A stretch of DNA of 64,000 bases from assembly GCF_910592395.1 (NCBI RefSeq), contig NC_088316.1:15128001-15192000 (forward strand). Reading direction: 5' to 3'. A program made the translations under genes and the position numbers. Position 1 is the stretch's first letter, and each line of letters starts with the position of its first letter. The notes beneath the pieces are model-generated. The model did not search any database. It saw only the letters and a program-made list of their open reading frames with translations, and had not been told where the DNA came from. Positions 14,684-26,600 of this stretch are shown piece by piece. Origin of the DNA: Lineus longissimus. Its lineage: Eukaryota > Nemertea > Pilidiophora > Heteronemertea > Lineidae.

Positions 14684-15082
14684 TAAGGAGCCTCATGACC
14701 TAGTGCTTTACACTGCTGGCCACATCGCAATAGGGCCCGGGTTTGATCCCGGGGAGAACCAATGATCGTATGTCTGGATGAACTGGCGTGGCTTTCAAGG
14801 AACTAAAATTCCTGGCTCTTCACAGTCCTTCGAATGAGACTCAAAACCGAGGTTCATTGTACCTGGTGTCTATGCCAGGGCAAGCTAAGACCCCACCAAG
14901 TGAGAAACATGAGTAGCTGGCGTGGACTCTATCTCTCTCGCCAAAGTCGGACCACTAGGCCAATAAACCCAATTGGCGCCTAAGCGTAGTGGCACGCAGG
15001 ATACGCTCATCCCGCCTTGGAGGAGGATTACTCCTAGGAGAATGACCCCTCCAAGTGCAGAGCGAATGCTGAAGAAGAAGAA
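14684..15082 (+). mobile_element. Full-length tRNA-derived SINE with 10-bp target-site duplications
   Basis: The element is about 399 bp. Near its left end are an A-box-like motif (TAGTGCTTTACAC, near 14701) and a B-box-like motif, GGTTTGATCCC (14740-14750), one mismatch from consensus. These are followed by an unrelated body and a short GAA-repeat tail (about 15070-15082). The decisive evidence is a perfect 10-bp direct repeat, GAACTTCAGA, immediately flanking both ends (14674-14683 and 15083-15092). That is the signature of target-primed reverse transcription. The 3' part contains a hairpin around 15010-15055 (ggaggattactcct/aggag). SINEs code for no protein and rely on a partner LINE. The family name is unknown to me. 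Confidence 0.82.
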
Positions 15083-15386
15083 GAACTTCAGAGCCATCTT
15101 TCCGATCAGGTAACAAATATCTAAAGCATTTCCAATGACCATCACAAATGTCTTTACCTTGTGAGGATGAGATGAGATTGCACAATCGCATCAGAAATAT
15201 TCTCAATGGTGCTGATGGATTAACATTGCTTGTCTGCGTCTAAGTGTGCCCCTCTATTAGGAAGCATATCATTGGGAAACATATAAGATGTGTCTAAGAT
15301 GGATGTGACAGTTATTTCATATGCTCCTCTTGTGTCCAGACAGATGGCAAAGACAGTTTCCAGGTTTGAATATTTGCTGAGACAAG

Positions 15387-15504
15387 GGGTAATATGAATA
15401 AAGACTAGCAAATGCTTTTATCTAAAACTCCATGTACATTTACACTAGGCCTTTATGTACAAAATTGAAGTAAAAGCATTTGCTAGTCTTTATTCATATC
15501 ACCC
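15387..15504 (+). mobile_element. 118-bp foldback MITE, copy 1
   Basis: The element is almost entirely palindromic. Terminal inverted repeats of about 34 bp begin GGGTAATATGAATAAAGAC and end with the complementary GTCTTTATTCATATCACCC, around a ~50-bp asymmetric core. A second copy of the same length (118 bp), with the same core in the opposite orientation, is at 41597-41714. It is non-coding. The target-site duplication is unclear, so the superfamily is not assigned. Confidence 0.85.
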
Positions 15505-15589
15505 ATGGTCACAGTTAATTATATGGTGGGATGCTAAACGAAAGAGTAGGAATGGGTGACTTTTCCTCATGCTCAGACTATCTCCTCTG

Positions 15590-17037
15590 CACTTGCCAGT
15601 ACCCCATACATCTGTATAAGGGGATGCCTGGTGGGAGGATGTGACATATGGGGGATACCTCCCCTGCACTTGGCAGTACCCATACATCTGTATAGGGGGA
15701 TGTCTGGTGGGAGGATGTGACATATGGAGGAGTGTCTCACTTGCCAGTACCCCATACATCTGTATAGGGGGATGCCTGGTGGGAGGATGTGACATATGGG
15801 GGATACCTCCCCTGCACTTGGCAGTACCCATACATCTGTATAGGGGGATGTCTGGTGGGAGGATGTGACATATGGAGGAGTGTCTCACTTGCCAGTACCC
15901 CATACATCTGTATAGGGGGGATGTCTGGTGGGAGGATGTGACATATGGAGGAGTGTCTCACTTGCCAGTACCCATACATCTGTATAGGGGGATGCCTGGT
16001 GGGAGGATGTGACATATGGAGGAGTGTCTCACTTGCCAGTACCCATACATCTGTATAAGGGGATGCCTGGTGGAAGGATGTGACATATGGAGGAGTGTCT
16101 CACGTGCCAGTACCCCATACATCTGTATAAGGGGATGCCTGGTGGAAGGATGTGACATATGGAGGAGTGTCTCACGTGCCAGTACCCCATACATCTGTAT
16201 AGGGGGGATGCCTGGTGCAAGGATGTGACATATGGAGGAGTGTCTCACTTGCCAGTACCCCATACATCTGTATAGGGGGATGCCTGGTGGGAGGATGTGA
16301 CATATGGAGGAGTGTCTCACTTGCCAGTACCCCATACATCTGTATAGGGGGATGTCTGGTGGGAGGATGTGATATATGGAGGACACCTCCCCTGCACTAG
16401 CCAGTACCCAATACATCTGTATAGGGGGATGCCTGGTGGAAGGATGTGACATATGGAGGAGTGTCTCACTTGCCAGTACCCCATACATCTGTATAGGGGG
16501 ATGCCTGGTGGGAGGATGTGACATATGGAGGAGTGTCTCACTTGCCAGTACCCATACATCTGTATAGGGGGATGCCTGGTGGGAGGATGTGACATATGGA
16601 GGAGTGTCTCACTTGCCAGTACCCATACATCTGTATAGGGGGATGCCTGGTGGAAGGATGTGACATATGGAGGAGTGTCTCACTTGCCAGTACCCCATAC
16701 ATCTGTATAGGGGGATGCCTGGGGGAAGGATGTGACATATGGAGGAGTGTCTCACTTGCCAGTACCCCATACATCTGTATAGGGGGATGCCTGGGGGAAG
16801 GATGTGACATATGGAGGAGTGTCTCACTTGCCAGTACCCCATACATCTGTATAGGGGGATGCCTGGTGGAATGATGTGACATATGGAGGAGTGTCTCACT
16901 TGCCAGTACCCCATACATCTGTATAGGGGGATGTCTGGTGGGAGGATGTGACATATGGAGGAGTATCTGATCTGCACTTGGCAGTACCCCGTACAGCTGT
17001 ATGGGGGATGAATGGTGGGAGGATGTGACATATGGAC
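15590..17037. repeat. Minisatellite, about 20 copies of a ~72-bp unit
   Basis: The block containing CATACATCTGTATA recurs about 20 times, from 15605 to 16989. Spacings are mostly 71-73 bp; four are 76-78 bp. Each unit reads roughly: short TCTGTATA-centred block, GGGGGATGCCTGGTGGGAGG, ATGTGACATATGG, AGGAGTGTCTCAC, TTGCCAGTACCC. A longer variant with CCTCCCCTGCACT in place of the GTGTCTCAC block sits mainly at the left end, where it alternates with the standard unit. Because 72 is a multiple of three and the unit lacks stops in several frames, long open frames run through it on both strands. These are repeat artefacts, not genes. Confidence 0.95.
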
Positions 17038-17218
17038 CACATGTTTAACCGACTTCATCCATTTTTTTCTGACAGTTGATGTACATATAGTCAAACTCCT
17101 GTGGCAATACCAGCACCGACTGGCTTGTCTCTGATAGTAGGTATAGTTTTTCAAGGATTTAGGTCTTGAATACTAATATTGTCACAACTAGAAGCTACTT
17201 CCACTGAAGACAGATTGG

Positions 17219-18724
17219 CCATTGGTCATATTCTACTCCACAGTAGTACTAGTAATGCTTGTAGCCTTGGCCAATATATTAAATCCGAGATAATCACACC
17301 GTTCAGATGGTGAGACAACAGACACATGTATCAGGGGGCTGGGTGTTAAAGAGCATTCAGTTCAATCGGGGAGTGTGGAAAGGGGGCACTGAAAGATGGG
17401 TAAGATCAGAGATGCCTTCTGATAACAAAAGAACTTTGGACCACCTAATTAAATAAGAAACAACTATAAGTGAGATATATACTTTGACTCTTTTTTCATT
17501 TTAGAAAATTATATAGAAGAAACAGGGCGGTGTATAACAACTTGTTTCAAGGCGAAATACACAATTTTGAACTAACCAATTTTGGTGTCACTGTCAGTCT
17601 TTTCAAATGGAAGAGCAAATAAAACAAAACATGAGCACTTTAAACATAGCATAAAATCTTCCAACATATATATATATACTGTATAGATGCTATTTAGTTG
17701 GTTTGAGGGTATTTGTTTCACATCTGCCTTTTATACGTAAGATAGACCTTTTGCAGAGGCCCCTCAACTGGCAAAATAGCATTCACACAGTAACTGTTCT
17801 TCATTCAGGTACAATTTCTGCAAGGCGAGGGAATATAACAGTGGCTAGCATCACAATTTTCTTTGTTTACGATCATGTAGACTCTTTATGTGCTTAGTAT
17901 TAACAAGGTGCATCCTTACAAATTTGGTGAAAGAGTCTATCCCTTTTACCCCTCATTTGGGGGCTTATTGAAACTTGTGTGAAAAAAACAAACACACCCA
18001 TTGGTCATATTCTACTCCACAGTAGTACTAGTAATGCTTGTAGCATTGGCCAATATATTGAATCTGAGACATTCACAGATGGGGAGACAACAGACACATG
18101 CATAAGGGGGCTGGGTGTTAAAGAGCATTTAGTTAAATCAGGGAGTGTGGAAAGGGGGCACTGAAAGAAGGGCAAGATCATTCAGAGATGCCTTCTGATA
18201 AAAGAACTTTGGACCACCTACTTATTCAACAAACAACTATAAGATGTATAGTTTGATTCTTTTTTCATTTTACAAAATTATATACAAAAAACAGGGTGGC
18301 GTATAGCAACTTGTTTCAAGGCGAAATACACAATTTTGAACTAACCAATTTTGGTGTCAGTCTTTTCAAATGGAAGAGCAAATAAAACAAAACATGAGCA
18401 CTTTAAACATAGCATATAAAATCTACCTACATATAGATCTACTGTAGAGATGCTATTTAGTTGGTTTAAGGGTGTCTGTTTCACATCTGCCTTTGATACT
18501 TAAGATAGAACTTTTGCAGAGGCCCCTCAACTCACAACTGGCAAAATAGCGTCCACACAGTAACTGTTCTTCATTCAGGTACAATTTCTGCAATACGAGG
18601 GAATATAACAATGGCTAGCATTACAATTTGCTTTGTTTACCATCATGTAGATTCTATATGTACAAACTATAAACAAGGTGCATCCTTACAAATTTGGTGA
18701 AAGAGTCTATCCCTTTGACCCCTC
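17219..18724. repeat. Two-copy segmental tandem duplication of ~0.73 kb
   Basis: Copy 1 (about 17219-17954) and copy 2 (about 17998-18724) lie in direct orientation with a 44-bp spacer. Both begin CCATTGGTCATATTCTACTC and end near AAAGAGTCTATCCCTTT. They share nearly all the sequence between, with scattered substitutions and small indels. Neither copy has a convincing open frame. It may be a local duplication or two insertions of an unknown repeat. Confidence 0.85.
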
Positions 18725-20672
18725 TAACATACCCACTTTTTACAGTTAAGCACAATGAATATTCAATGATCTGTATCAATCTAAAAAGACATACACATGA
18801 CATGTACACAAAGGACATCGAACACTACAACTACATACATAAGGAGAATCATACATACCAAGATAAAGTGATAAAATCGAACAAAATCCTGAAAAAGTTT
18901 AGAAATTTGGCGGAGCTTTAAAGGCAGAGTTTTAAAGGCCTCCACCATTCTTTAAAAATGTTCCATTTGTAATTGAATTTTAAAGCAGAAATACGTACTA
19001 AATATAATTTTTAACATTGCCATTGTGTAGACAGATACACAAATACTATGAGTACCAAGTTTAAACAAATTTGTATTCACAATAACTGCACTACGGCATT
19101 GTGTATTTGTGTATTTCTATTTTACTGCACCACAAGACAGTAATTACGAACGGCGTACCCCTTTAATTTTTTATGAAAAGTTATACACAGACGTACCCTT
19201 GAGCGCCGCACCTTGGCGAAGTAAAGAACTGAATTGCGGTTGTTTCCCTCCCTGACCTTTTCGCCCCCAGTCCTATCGCTCAAAATCGAAGTCGTTTCGC
19301 TCCCTTGGACTGTCATAATGGCAAAGGTCTCGTTAGGGAGTTTTTCCCAAATGTACGTGATGATGACGTGCCCCATTAACAGGACGTAACATCTATTTTA
19401 AAATGCGTTTCCAAAGTGAATGCATGAGGACAACCCATTTGTGTCGTATATCACTGGAAACGCCCGATTCCCCTGATTCTGCAGGATGTTAAATCGGGCA
19501 TTTTATTTCTTTAAATAAATCATTATCGTCGCATTTGCTCCTAGCTCTGTTCACCATCCCAAATGGCAATATTGCCAATTGGGCCGGACAATCACGAAAA
19601 CCCCCAAGTATTATACATTTCTTCCTGAATAATTCTTACAGAGACCATTCCCCCATGAAAGACAGTTGCTTACGCTATACAAAAATCAAAAAAAATTGAG
19701 GGTCAACCATTGAAATTTTGAGATATGTTGAATTTTGCATAAATCAGCGAAAAAAGCACCAACTGGCACTGACGGCATTTCAACACGGGGCCGACGCACA
19801 TCCCAAGTTCAGTGTACACATACGTCGGCAACAACAGTATAAATGCGTAGTTTCTTGTTAGTCGCCTATTGAGTAGCACTCTAGGTTTCAGAAACTCCAA
19901 GAAAAACATGTCTTTGCCAAAACAACTGCTGAATCAACGCTGACATACTGTAAGGACCGAGAAATCAGTGATTTTAGGAACTACGGTTAGGGCTTGGCCG
20001 CGCATGAATAACAAAAAAACCCTCCCTAATGAGACCTAATGGCGGAAATTTTGAACACATTTGTTGGCACTTTTTGAATAAAATCAGCTTAATCTCAAAG
20101 GTAGTTACCCTGGTAGCAAGCAAAATATATTCAAGGCACTACAGCCATGTTCAAGACCACGTCGAAAAGAATTCGTGATAAAAGAACGTCATCTTATCCC
20201 AAAAATAGATGGTGTCTCCAGTGTGAAAAAGTCAAAGTGCCGTAATTTCGCCATGATCCCAACACACAACTGCATTAGCTCAAGATAATCCATCATCAAA
20301 TAACTCTCTTTCAGAAATTAAATGGAATCACACTTTGATGTCAATAGTAAAATGAGGTCAAACTTGAGAACTCTTGGCAATTGTCTGATGGGTTAACCTC
20401 TCTTCTTGGCAAGCACAACATGGATTCTGTTGAGAATGGTGGTTTTAAGGTAAAACATTTATCAACTCCTCTTAGTCTTAGGCCTATATCCTGTTGTATC
20501 TGAAGACTAAAAAGCTTCCCTATGCTGGTGTGAATTGATTGCCCAGGTGCCCTTGAAATTTCATGAAGGCAACTTTTCTTCATTTGAGGCCTGAGAGGCA
20601 AGCTATACTATATGAGTGTCTTTTTTATAAAACTAAATCTGGAAATATCTGATTGTATTGTTCTTCTTCCAG
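18725..20672. other. Region upstream of GCNA; first exon and promoter not resolved
   Basis: The first GCNA exon should lie here, because the large coding exon starts at an acceptor site (AG at 20671-20672) and is already open at its first base. One candidate is the short frame starting ATG at 20147: 32 basic residues, with hydrophilic composition like what follows. Its only phase-0 donors are weak (GTCAAA, GTGCCG). A 26-bp near-perfect palindrome is at 19558-19583. Nothing else is clear. Confidence 0.4.
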
Positions 20673-23600
20673 GTACCAAATAAGGTCTGCCGCCAAAGGA
20701 CTAAACCAAGGAAATCCAAACAAGCTGACAAGGAAAATGAAACAGTTCACAGCACAGAGAAGAAAGCTGGTGACAGAAGGCACACGATGGCCAAGAAAAA
20801 GTGCCAGAAGAAGAGCACTGATAGCGAAGTTTCTGATGGAGAACTCCGTGCCTTACTGGCCGAGTTGGATTTGGGTGATAACATTGAAACAGATTGTAAT
20901 CTAGATGAAACTTTAGCTGGTCTTGTGGAAGATCTTGAATACTGTGGTGCGAAAAATAGCAATGAAAGTAAGCCTGTGGAATTACTTGGTGTAAGGAGTG
21001 CTGGGAATGGGTCTATTAAGCTTGATAGTGGTAGTTTGAAGAAAAAGCATAATAGTGGTAGGCAATGTCGGCAGACTGACAGGTTCCTTAACGGACCTGC
21101 TCAAAAAAACTCTAGCAGGAAACAAGTCAAAGTGGAGTGTAATTTGGATGCAACGAAGGATTTCACTACTTCAAAGAAAAAGCAAAGGACTGGTAAGACT
21201 CATAAGGTTTTAAAAGTGGATGACTTGGATAACACTGAGCAGACGAAGCTTGGAAAAGTAGATCCAAGGTTGTCGGTAAAAGAGGGCGGGGCAGCGGTTG
21301 AATTCGAAAATAGTGGAGATAGTATTCCCATGGGAGAAGAGGATGTTAGTCTGAATGAATCTCTTGTGGAATTCTTGAGAAATTTGTCCGATGGAGAGGG
21401 CAATGCTGCAGTGGCTGGTGCGATATCTGGGACTTCTGATTTGAATCTCAGTGATGTCTTGTCGCAACTAGTTGAGAATGTCACAGCCGCCAGTGAGTCC
21501 TCTAAGTTGTCAATATCCAACAGTAGTGTTATCCGTCAAAGAGGGTGTAGAAAGAAAAAGAAGGGGAGAAGTGCTGGTCGGTCTAAGAAAGGTTCTAGTT
21601 CGTCAGATCAGTCGCTCTCATCCACTTGTATCTCGGAGAAATCTTTGAACGACATTGCACAAATGCTAGAGGATCTCAAGGAAGAAACTAATGATGTACA
21701 TGTAGAAAATAGTCATCAAAGAGGGTGTAGAAAGAAAAAGAAGGGGAGAAGTGCTGGTCGGTCTAAGAAAGTTTCTAGTTCGTCAGATCAGTCTCTCTCA
21801 TCCACTTGTATCTCAGAGAAATCTTTGGACGACATTGCACAAATGCTGGAGGATCTCCAGGAAGAAACCAATGATGTACATGTAGAAAATAGCTCGGGAA
21901 AAGTTCAGAAAAAAGACGTTGTTGTGAGAAGTGAGGGAGTGGTTTGTCTTGATGGTGACTCCCAGGGTTTGTTTCGTCAAGCATGTCAGGAGGAAGACAG
22001 TATTCCTGGTGCACCATCTGCCATTTCTGAAGGAAAAAATATTGGCCTACATCAGGCATTATATTCATCCTTAGAACCCGAGCTGATGAATTTGGAAAAT
22101 CCACCTGTGTCTGTTGATAACCAGCTGCCAAGTTTGCCATTTTTTTCTTCTCTTGATACAGAGCAATCTCTCCCAGTTTGTCAGAATCTGAATCAATACA
22201 ATGCTTCATCTGCTCATGTTCCAAGTATATCAGATGAAAATGGGGAGCATTCGTTTGCTGTTCACAACAGGGAGAAATCAGTATCTGAAGAGAAGTTTGA
22301 GAGCATGCCACTGTTTTCATCTCTGGATTCAGAACAGTCACTAGGAATTGCTATGGTTACTTCGAACACTGGTCAGACATTGAATTATGCAACTATGGCT
22401 TGTTTGGACAAGTATAGTCAGTTGATTCCAAACATGGATGTACCTGGCAAAAGAGAAAAATCTTGTGACGAACCGGAGAGCATGCCGTTATTTTCGTCCC
22501 TCGACTCTGAACAGTCACAGCCTGTCGTTGATATACCAGACATGAAGCTCAATTCATTGAACTCAATTCCTTATAGTGATTCAAGCTTTGAGAGCATTCC
22601 CAAGACCGAACACTCCACGGTCAAGAAGATGCCTAGAATTAAATCCTTATCAGGAGATAAGAGTCGTAATCTCCCTTTGTTTAACTCACTTGATTCTTCG
22701 GGAACTTTTATTAACACCAACTTCATCGGTATTGTGAAACCAGAGAATGCTGTTTTGGTGGACGAGTCTCTTGATTCAAGCTGTAATGTGAATGAAGATT
22801 CGTGTGTTCCGGGGGACAGCGATAAGATTACTGGTGTTGCAGAGACTGATGATGAGGACGTGGCCATGTCTTCATCAGCTGGAGACTCTGGAGAACAGGA
22901 TCCTTCTTGTGATGGAGTATGTCCTGAATCTGACATTAGCTCAGCTAGTGAATATTTAGCAAGCCCAGTGGCTGACCTCAGCTTGACTAGCCCATGTTTA
23001 GCTAGTAGAGAAGCCAATATGAGCTGCGGTAGTGTAGTGTCAAGCAATTTTAACAAGTCCCGTGGCTCACTAGACAGTTTAGGAAGTAGTATAGGTTCAT
23101 ATCGAGAGCTCATAAACTCTCCAGAACAGGAGGACCTGGCCAACACTGTGGAAAATGTGAATATGATGTCCTTCCTTTCAAATGGTAGCCCGGTGGTGCA
23201 ATCCGGATCATACACAGAACTTATCAAGAGTGGCAACAAGCAAATGACTCCCGATCCAAAGCAGGTCAAGAAAGGTCTGAGTACGAGCACACCAGTTGGT
23301 GAAAACCAAAAAAAAATGTATGAGACTATTTCTGCAGAGAGCCCAGCACTTAAGCAAAACGTTTTCACTGACATGAGTCCAGCATTAGCAAAACATTCTC
23401 CACTGTGCAGGGAAGTTGTCAAAAGAGTTACAGACAGATCTCCCTGTTCTAGTTCTACTAGAACTCCATGTAATACAAAGGACAAGAAGCCGATGTTTGA
23501 GTCTCCAATGCTGTTGAAAAATGGTTCAGGATCTCCAGTTGTTTCAAGGAATAGTCCTAAGCCTACAGGATCTCCAATGGTTTTGAAGAATACTTCAAAG

Positions 23601-26600
23601 ACAGCTGGATCTTGCCTTGTTACTGCAAAGGAAGGCCCAAAACCTACAAGATCACCAATGGTTATATCAAGGGACAGTCCAAGAATTGCAGCCAGGGATA
23701 GTCCAAGGAAGAATGGATATCCAATGGTCTTGAGAGAAAGCCCGAGGAAGACTGGCTCGCCAATGGTTTTGAGGGATAGTCCGAGGAAGACTGGGTCTCC
23801 AATGGTTTTGAGAGAAAGCCCGAGGAAGACTGGGTCTCCAATGGTTTTGAGAGAAAGCCCGAGGAAGACTGGGTCTCCAATGGTTTTGAGGGATAGTCCT
23901 AGGAAGACTGGGTCTCCAATGGTTTTGAGGGATAGTCCTAGGAAGACTGGGTCTCCAATAGTTACAGCAAGGGATAGCCCGAAGCTTGCTGGGTCACCCA
24001 TGCAGTTGAAAGTTTCAACTAAGAAGATTGAAAAAGTCATACTGGTAAATAGAATGGAGAGTTCTGGAAATTGTGAGGAGATGCAGACATCAACTGATGA
24101 GGATGGCTTTGTAGAAACTGTAGAAGGCAGCAGTGAGGAGAAGAACTTACAAATTTCGTTTCCTAGTTTAGATGAAAGCTCCAAAGTTAATGAAGACTCA
24201 GACAGCTCAGGTCAGAACCATTCTAAAGAAATAAGTGAAGAAATCAATGAAGGCAGTGTTGGGGAGAGTCCGTCTTTGAACAAAAGCTCTGAATCAAATG
24301 AAACTGATCGAAGCAGTGTTGTGGAGAGTCTCTCCTTGGACAACAGCTCCAGGTTGAACGAGGTCTCCTCAGTTGTGGACATGTCTCATGATTCCATTGT
24401 TTGTGTGGCAGAGAAAAGTTTACAGGTGTCTTTTGCCTCAGAGGATGATTCAAAAGAAGGTGACGTCTGCCCAATGGATGACGTCTGCTTAAAATTGGAT
24501 GATTGCTCCATGGTTGATGTCTGCGATGAGATATGTCAGGTGTCCATGTCTTCTTGTGCAGGGAGTCAGGAGGGATCTGAAAATCATGAAACTGTAATTA
24601 ACAAAGCAGGGACCTCAAAGCTAGAAATGTCTGGATGCCTTGACTTGGAGAATAGTGTCAGTGCATCCCCGTCATCAGTCAAGATTGAACAAACTGAAGT
24701 CAATATTACGGACAAGTCAGTGCAAGTTTCTTTTTCGTCTCCAGGTTCAGATCAACCAGCGTCTTGGGATTCTGAAAAATCTGCATCTGAGGATTCTTGC
24801 CAATCGGAGGAGTCTGAAAAAAAATCTGAAGAATCGGCTGAATCTAACCAGTCAGTGGAGGATGGCAGTGTAGTCACCCAAATTCAAAATAAACCGGGGA
24901 AAACTAAGCATTCTGACCCCCAGTCTACATTGGACACAACCGTTTATGAAGATGCCTTAACAAGCCAGCTTACTGGTAGAAAATCTACACAGTCTTGGCG
25001 ATCACAGCCTGCTCTCTCTAGTGATGAAGACGCCCCGGATCCCAATCCTCACAGGCGCACATCGAGAAAATCAAAGAAACAAGCAACAGCTGCACTTGCT
25101 AAGGTTTTCAACACCAGCAGCAGTGACGACTTGGACGATTTTTTCAACAAGATGAAAACGCCAGCCAAGAAGCAATCAGAATCTGACGATGACGATGACT
25201 TGAGTGACTTTGTCGTAAGCGATGGTGAGATGAGCTTTGAGACGGCCGATGAAAGCCCCGAAGACGATGAAGTATTCTACATCAACACGGGAAGGCTGAT
25301 AGAGGAGGCTGAATCAGTAAGAAAGTGAGTTGTCTCTTTGTATATTAAACCTTCACTGAGTTATTAATTTGTTTGTTGATATGATTGGTCCTCTCGAGAA
25401 AAAAAACCTCTTGAGATGTATCACCACGCATAACAATTAACATCATTATAGGTGCAACATTTGAGCTCATACTAGAAGTGGAAGGATAAAATCAAAACTG
25501 GTCGTGGATCTAGCCACGTCTGACCACTGACCATACACCAAATGTCAAAACATCTGTCCTCGCATTGCACTTATCAACTTTAACTGCTATCATTTTTCAG
25601 GCCACCGAAGAAAACACCAGGTGCCATATTGACAGGAAAGAAGTCCACCAAACCTCTGAACACGTCTAAGAGGAAGAAAGCTCTGTACAATGATGGCCTC
25701 TCCCCACTGGGTGACTTCAGGCGGACAAGGCCTGTTCCGACAATGCAACAGAACCTTTTTTGCGAAGAACCGTCCGATGATGATGTGAGATCCAGAAAGA
25801 AACAAGCGGCAGCATCATTTGTAGATATGAATGGAGAATCTGATGACAATTTGGACGAATTCAAAACTCCCTGTCCACCTCCAAGTAAGTTGAACATATC
25901 TGTTATGTTTCTATTGATAAATTAGTAGTAAAATACTCTAGATGTAACAGAGTCAACAATGTATGATCAGCATCCTTAGATTTTTTTAATTTTTTAGTTC
26001 GGTGATTTGGCGGTACATGTATTAGGTTCTGGAACGTTACCCAAAGAGACCACCTTTGGGCTGAAGCTTTGAGTATCTACTATCATTTTACAGAAGTCAA
26101 GCCCTCCAGAAAGACTACAGCATCCAAACCAAACTACATCAAATTGAGCTCTGATGATGATGAAGTGGATGAGGACTTCAAAACACCGGCTTTACCCCCT
26201 AGTAAGTCACTACAAATGTCAGCAAGGATTTGTACCTATCACGTATGGTGGACCCACGAATACCTTTCTGTTGGATTGTCAACATTTTAGCGGATACTGA
26301 GCTGAACTTTGTATGTGTATGTTACGTTACCTAATTGGAGTGCAGTGATATTACTATTGTGTGAAGGGGTACTTTCTACATCTATCTATGCAACTAATCG
26401 TCATTCAAGGTTGGTAATTGGTAATTTATTTGGCCAACATAATAATTAAAGTACATGTATGAGATTTTTAACAGTGGAAATAACGGCCAGGGACACAGCC
26501 AAGATCAACAATTAGATCGCTTACAGCTGTGCCCCTGTGGGCTTTAACCCATCCGGTCACCACATTGTCCGCCCCGGGACAACGCTCGGGTCGTTGCTGT

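Noticed and set aside
15499-17154. Several overlapping open frames of 60-188 codons on both strands
   Set aside because: They all lie in the ~72-bp minisatellite, whose period is divisible by three. Repetition of a stop-free unit explains them.
20147-20245. 32-codon basic frame considered as the first GCNA exon
   Set aside because: The composition fits and a phase-0 join is possible, but the donor sites (GTCAAA, GTGCCG) are poor. Kept only as a possibility within the upstream-region entry.
22571-24184. 537-codon open frame on the minus strand opposite GCNA
   Set aside because: It mirrors the codon pattern and the 39-bp repeats of the real plus-strand exon. It has no domain, and the plus strand carries the verified GCNA frame.
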